DNA from: an uncultured Armatimonadota bacterium
Lineage (GTDB): Bacteria; Armatimonadota; Fimbriimonadia; Fimbriimonadales; Fimbriimonadaceae
Direction: 5' to 3'
DNA: 16,229 nucleotides
Assembly: GCA_946478935.1 (NCBI GenBank)
Contig: CAMLEL010000013.1
Coordinates: 1-16,229, forward strand
In this document: positions 14,910-16,229 of the stretch, one piece after another
How the letters are laid out: each line of letters begins with the position of its first letter
Position numbering within the stretch: the first letter of the stretch is position 1
The notes under the pieces: model-generated
The model's database searches: none
The model's input: only the letters and a program-made list of their open reading frames with translations
Told to the model about the DNA's origin: nothing
Translations under genes and position numbers: made by a program

Positions 14910-16229
14910 GTTCGCTTGAACTTCCGCAATAGATCTTCTGCGCTCAGGGTGATGGTGATCGGGCGACCGTGCGGGCACATATACGGATTCTCCGTTGTCG
15001 CGAGATCAACGATCAGCTTCTCCATTTCGGCGTGGCTCAGCGGATCCCCCGCCTTGACCGCCATCTTGCACGCACTGGTGATCCAGATATGCTCACGGGT
15101 TGGAACCAGTCGACGAGTGACGCTCGCATCCACCAGTTCATCCACCATGTCCCGCAGAATTTTTAGCGGATCCTTTGCGCGGATGGCAGCCGGCACAGCT
15201 CGCACCACATAACTTTCACCACCAAACGGCTCAAGATCGAATCCGACGCGCACGATCTCATCGATCTTCTCTCGCAGCAGAACTGCCGATCGCTTGTCGA
15301 GGTGAAGGGTTTGGGGCACGAGTAACGGCTGCTTCTCGATCGCTGATTCGCCCTTCAGCCCACAGAGGTACTCGTACAGGATCCTCTCATGCGCGACATG
15401 CTGATCCACAACGACGATGCCTCGACGGGTTTCAGCAACGATAAACGTGTCCATCGCCTGACCCAAGATCTTGAGGCCATCGATCAAATCTCCAAATGGG
15501 AATCGTTCGGATTCCAGTCGGGATGGAACCGTGATTCCTGATGCGGGCATTGGAGCCTCCATCAGCGGCGCAGATTCCACCTCCGTATTTGGAACCATCC
15601 ACAAGGGCTCCGACGCCGGTGTCGACGGCAAGCGCCAATCTTCGACGCCAGCCGGTCGGTCGATGGCGCGCAGAGCTTCATTCGCCAGGGCCACTCCTTC
15701 CGCGTTCGGCATCATGCCGTGATGCATGAGAGCGCTCTTGATCGCAAGCCGAATGGCGTCAAATGCCTGACCCTCCTGCTGAAACTTGACTTCTGACTTT
15801 GTCGGAGAAACATTCACGTCGACCCGGCCGGGCTCCACGCTCACCAACAAGGCAAGAACCGGATACCGGCGTTCCGGGGTCAGATCTCGATAGGCCTGAT
15901 CCATCGCTGCCGTTAGGGATCTGGTCCGGACGGGACGACCGTTCACGAACAGGTATTGGTAGGCTCGGGTTGGCCGATTCACGTGCGGTGGACTGACAAA
16001 TCCTCGGATGTGCATACCGCCGATTTCAGTGTCGACTTCAGCCAGGGAGCGAGCCAGATCTCGGCCCCACACGTTGGCGATCGCTTCCAACATGTCCCCA
16101 CTGCCAGAGGTTTGGATGGCGAGTTGACCGTTGTGCGACATATGGAACGCTACGTGCGGATACGCGACTGCGTATTTGGAAACGATTTCCAAACATTGAC
16201 CAAGCTCGGTGGTGTTGGATTTGAGGAAT
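14906..16229 (-). CDS. mutL: DNA mismatch repair protein MutL, N-terminus cut by right window edge
   Basis: The visible part is 441 residues of MutL, running in from the right edge without a stop. It starts in the S5-like domain (FLKSNTTELGQCLEIVSKYA), then RAYQYLFVNGRPVR and VDVNVSPTKSEVKF. A linker (about 15480-15720) leads to the C-terminal dimerisation domain. The nuclease motif there reads DQHVAHERILYE (15371-15406), matching DQHA(x)2E(x)4E except Val for Ala. The ACK..VKAG and CPHGRP (14960-14977) motifs of endonuclease-type MutL are also present. So it should be a latent endonuclease MutL, as in bacteria lacking MutH. The GHKL ATPase half lies beyond the window. It is translationally coupled to ruvC by ATGA. 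Confidence 0.97.
   Translation of the reverse strand, partial: FLKSNTTELGQCLEIVSKYAVAYPHVAFHMSHNGQLAIQTSGSGDMLEAIANVWGRDLARSLAEVDTEIGGMHIRGFVSPPHVNRPTRAYQYLFVNGRPVRTRSLTAAMDQAYRDLTPERRYPVLALLVSVEPGRVDVNVSPTKSEVKFQQEGQAFDAIRLAIKSALMHHGMMPNAEGVALANEALRAIDRPAGVEDWRLPSTPASEPLWMVPNTEVESAPLMEAPMPASGITVPSRLESERFPFGDLIDGLKILGQAMDTFIVAETRRGIVVVDQHVAHERILYEYLCGLKGESAIEKQPLLVPQTLHLDKRSAVLLREKIDEIVRVGFDLEPFGGESYVVRAVPAAIRAKDPLKILRDMVDELVDASVTRRLVPTREHIWITSACKMAVKAGDPLSHAEMEKLIVDLATTENPYMCPHGRPITITLSAEDLLRKFKRT

Noticed and set aside
14208..15212. 334-codon plus-strand frame across ruvC, mutL and the membrane protein gene
   Set aside because: Crosses three well-supported minus-strand genes; no credible start or domain.

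Overview
This is a 16.2 kb bacterial chromosomal window with moderately high GC and tightly packed genes. There are no tRNAs, rRNAs, insertion sequences or CRISPR arrays that I can see. Several small lipoproteins with a Cys17 lipobox, a UbiA-type prenyltransferase of the kind used in futalosine-pathway menaquinone synthesis, TTG/GTG-type starts and zinc-ribbon/TPR membrane proteins suggest a poorly studied phylum. Armatimonadota (Fimbriimonadia-like) is my best guess, but it is a guess from style and not from a database match.

Left block (1-5051, all minus strand). One operon runs leftward: ABC transporter ATPase, a large multi-spanning ABC exporter permease, a membrane-anchored protein with a SecD P1-head-like C-terminus, and two lipoproteins. 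Its genes overlap or abut, and the last one runs off the left edge. It looks like an export or envelope module.

Centre-left (5052-7744). A 335-base divergent spacer rich in inverted repeats precedes a polysaccharide-deacetylase-like gene whose expected metal-binding His pair appears to be replaced. A strong hairpin separates it from the prenyltransferase gene, which converges on a small lipoprotein gene. A 240-base non-coding stretch upstream of that lipoprotein gene holds three consecutive strong hairpins.

Centre (7745-11725, minus strand). A compact four-gene operon encodes a sigma-region-4-like HTH protein, a zinc-ribbon/TPR/transmembrane protein, a secreted TPR protein and a membrane-anchored PilZ (c-di-GMP receptor) protein. 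The genes sit close together or overlap, and an AT-rich dyad lies just upstream. This is the best candidate in the window for an undescribed system.

Right (11971-16229). rpsB-tsf (ribosomal protein S2 and EF-Ts) run rightward, with a structured leader and two mutually exclusive hairpins between the genes. Converging on them from the right edge is mutL-ruvC plus a small membrane protein. mutL is cut by the window edge but keeps its C-terminal endonuclease motifs.

Window-wide, the hexamer CGATCG is several-fold more frequent than base composition predicts.
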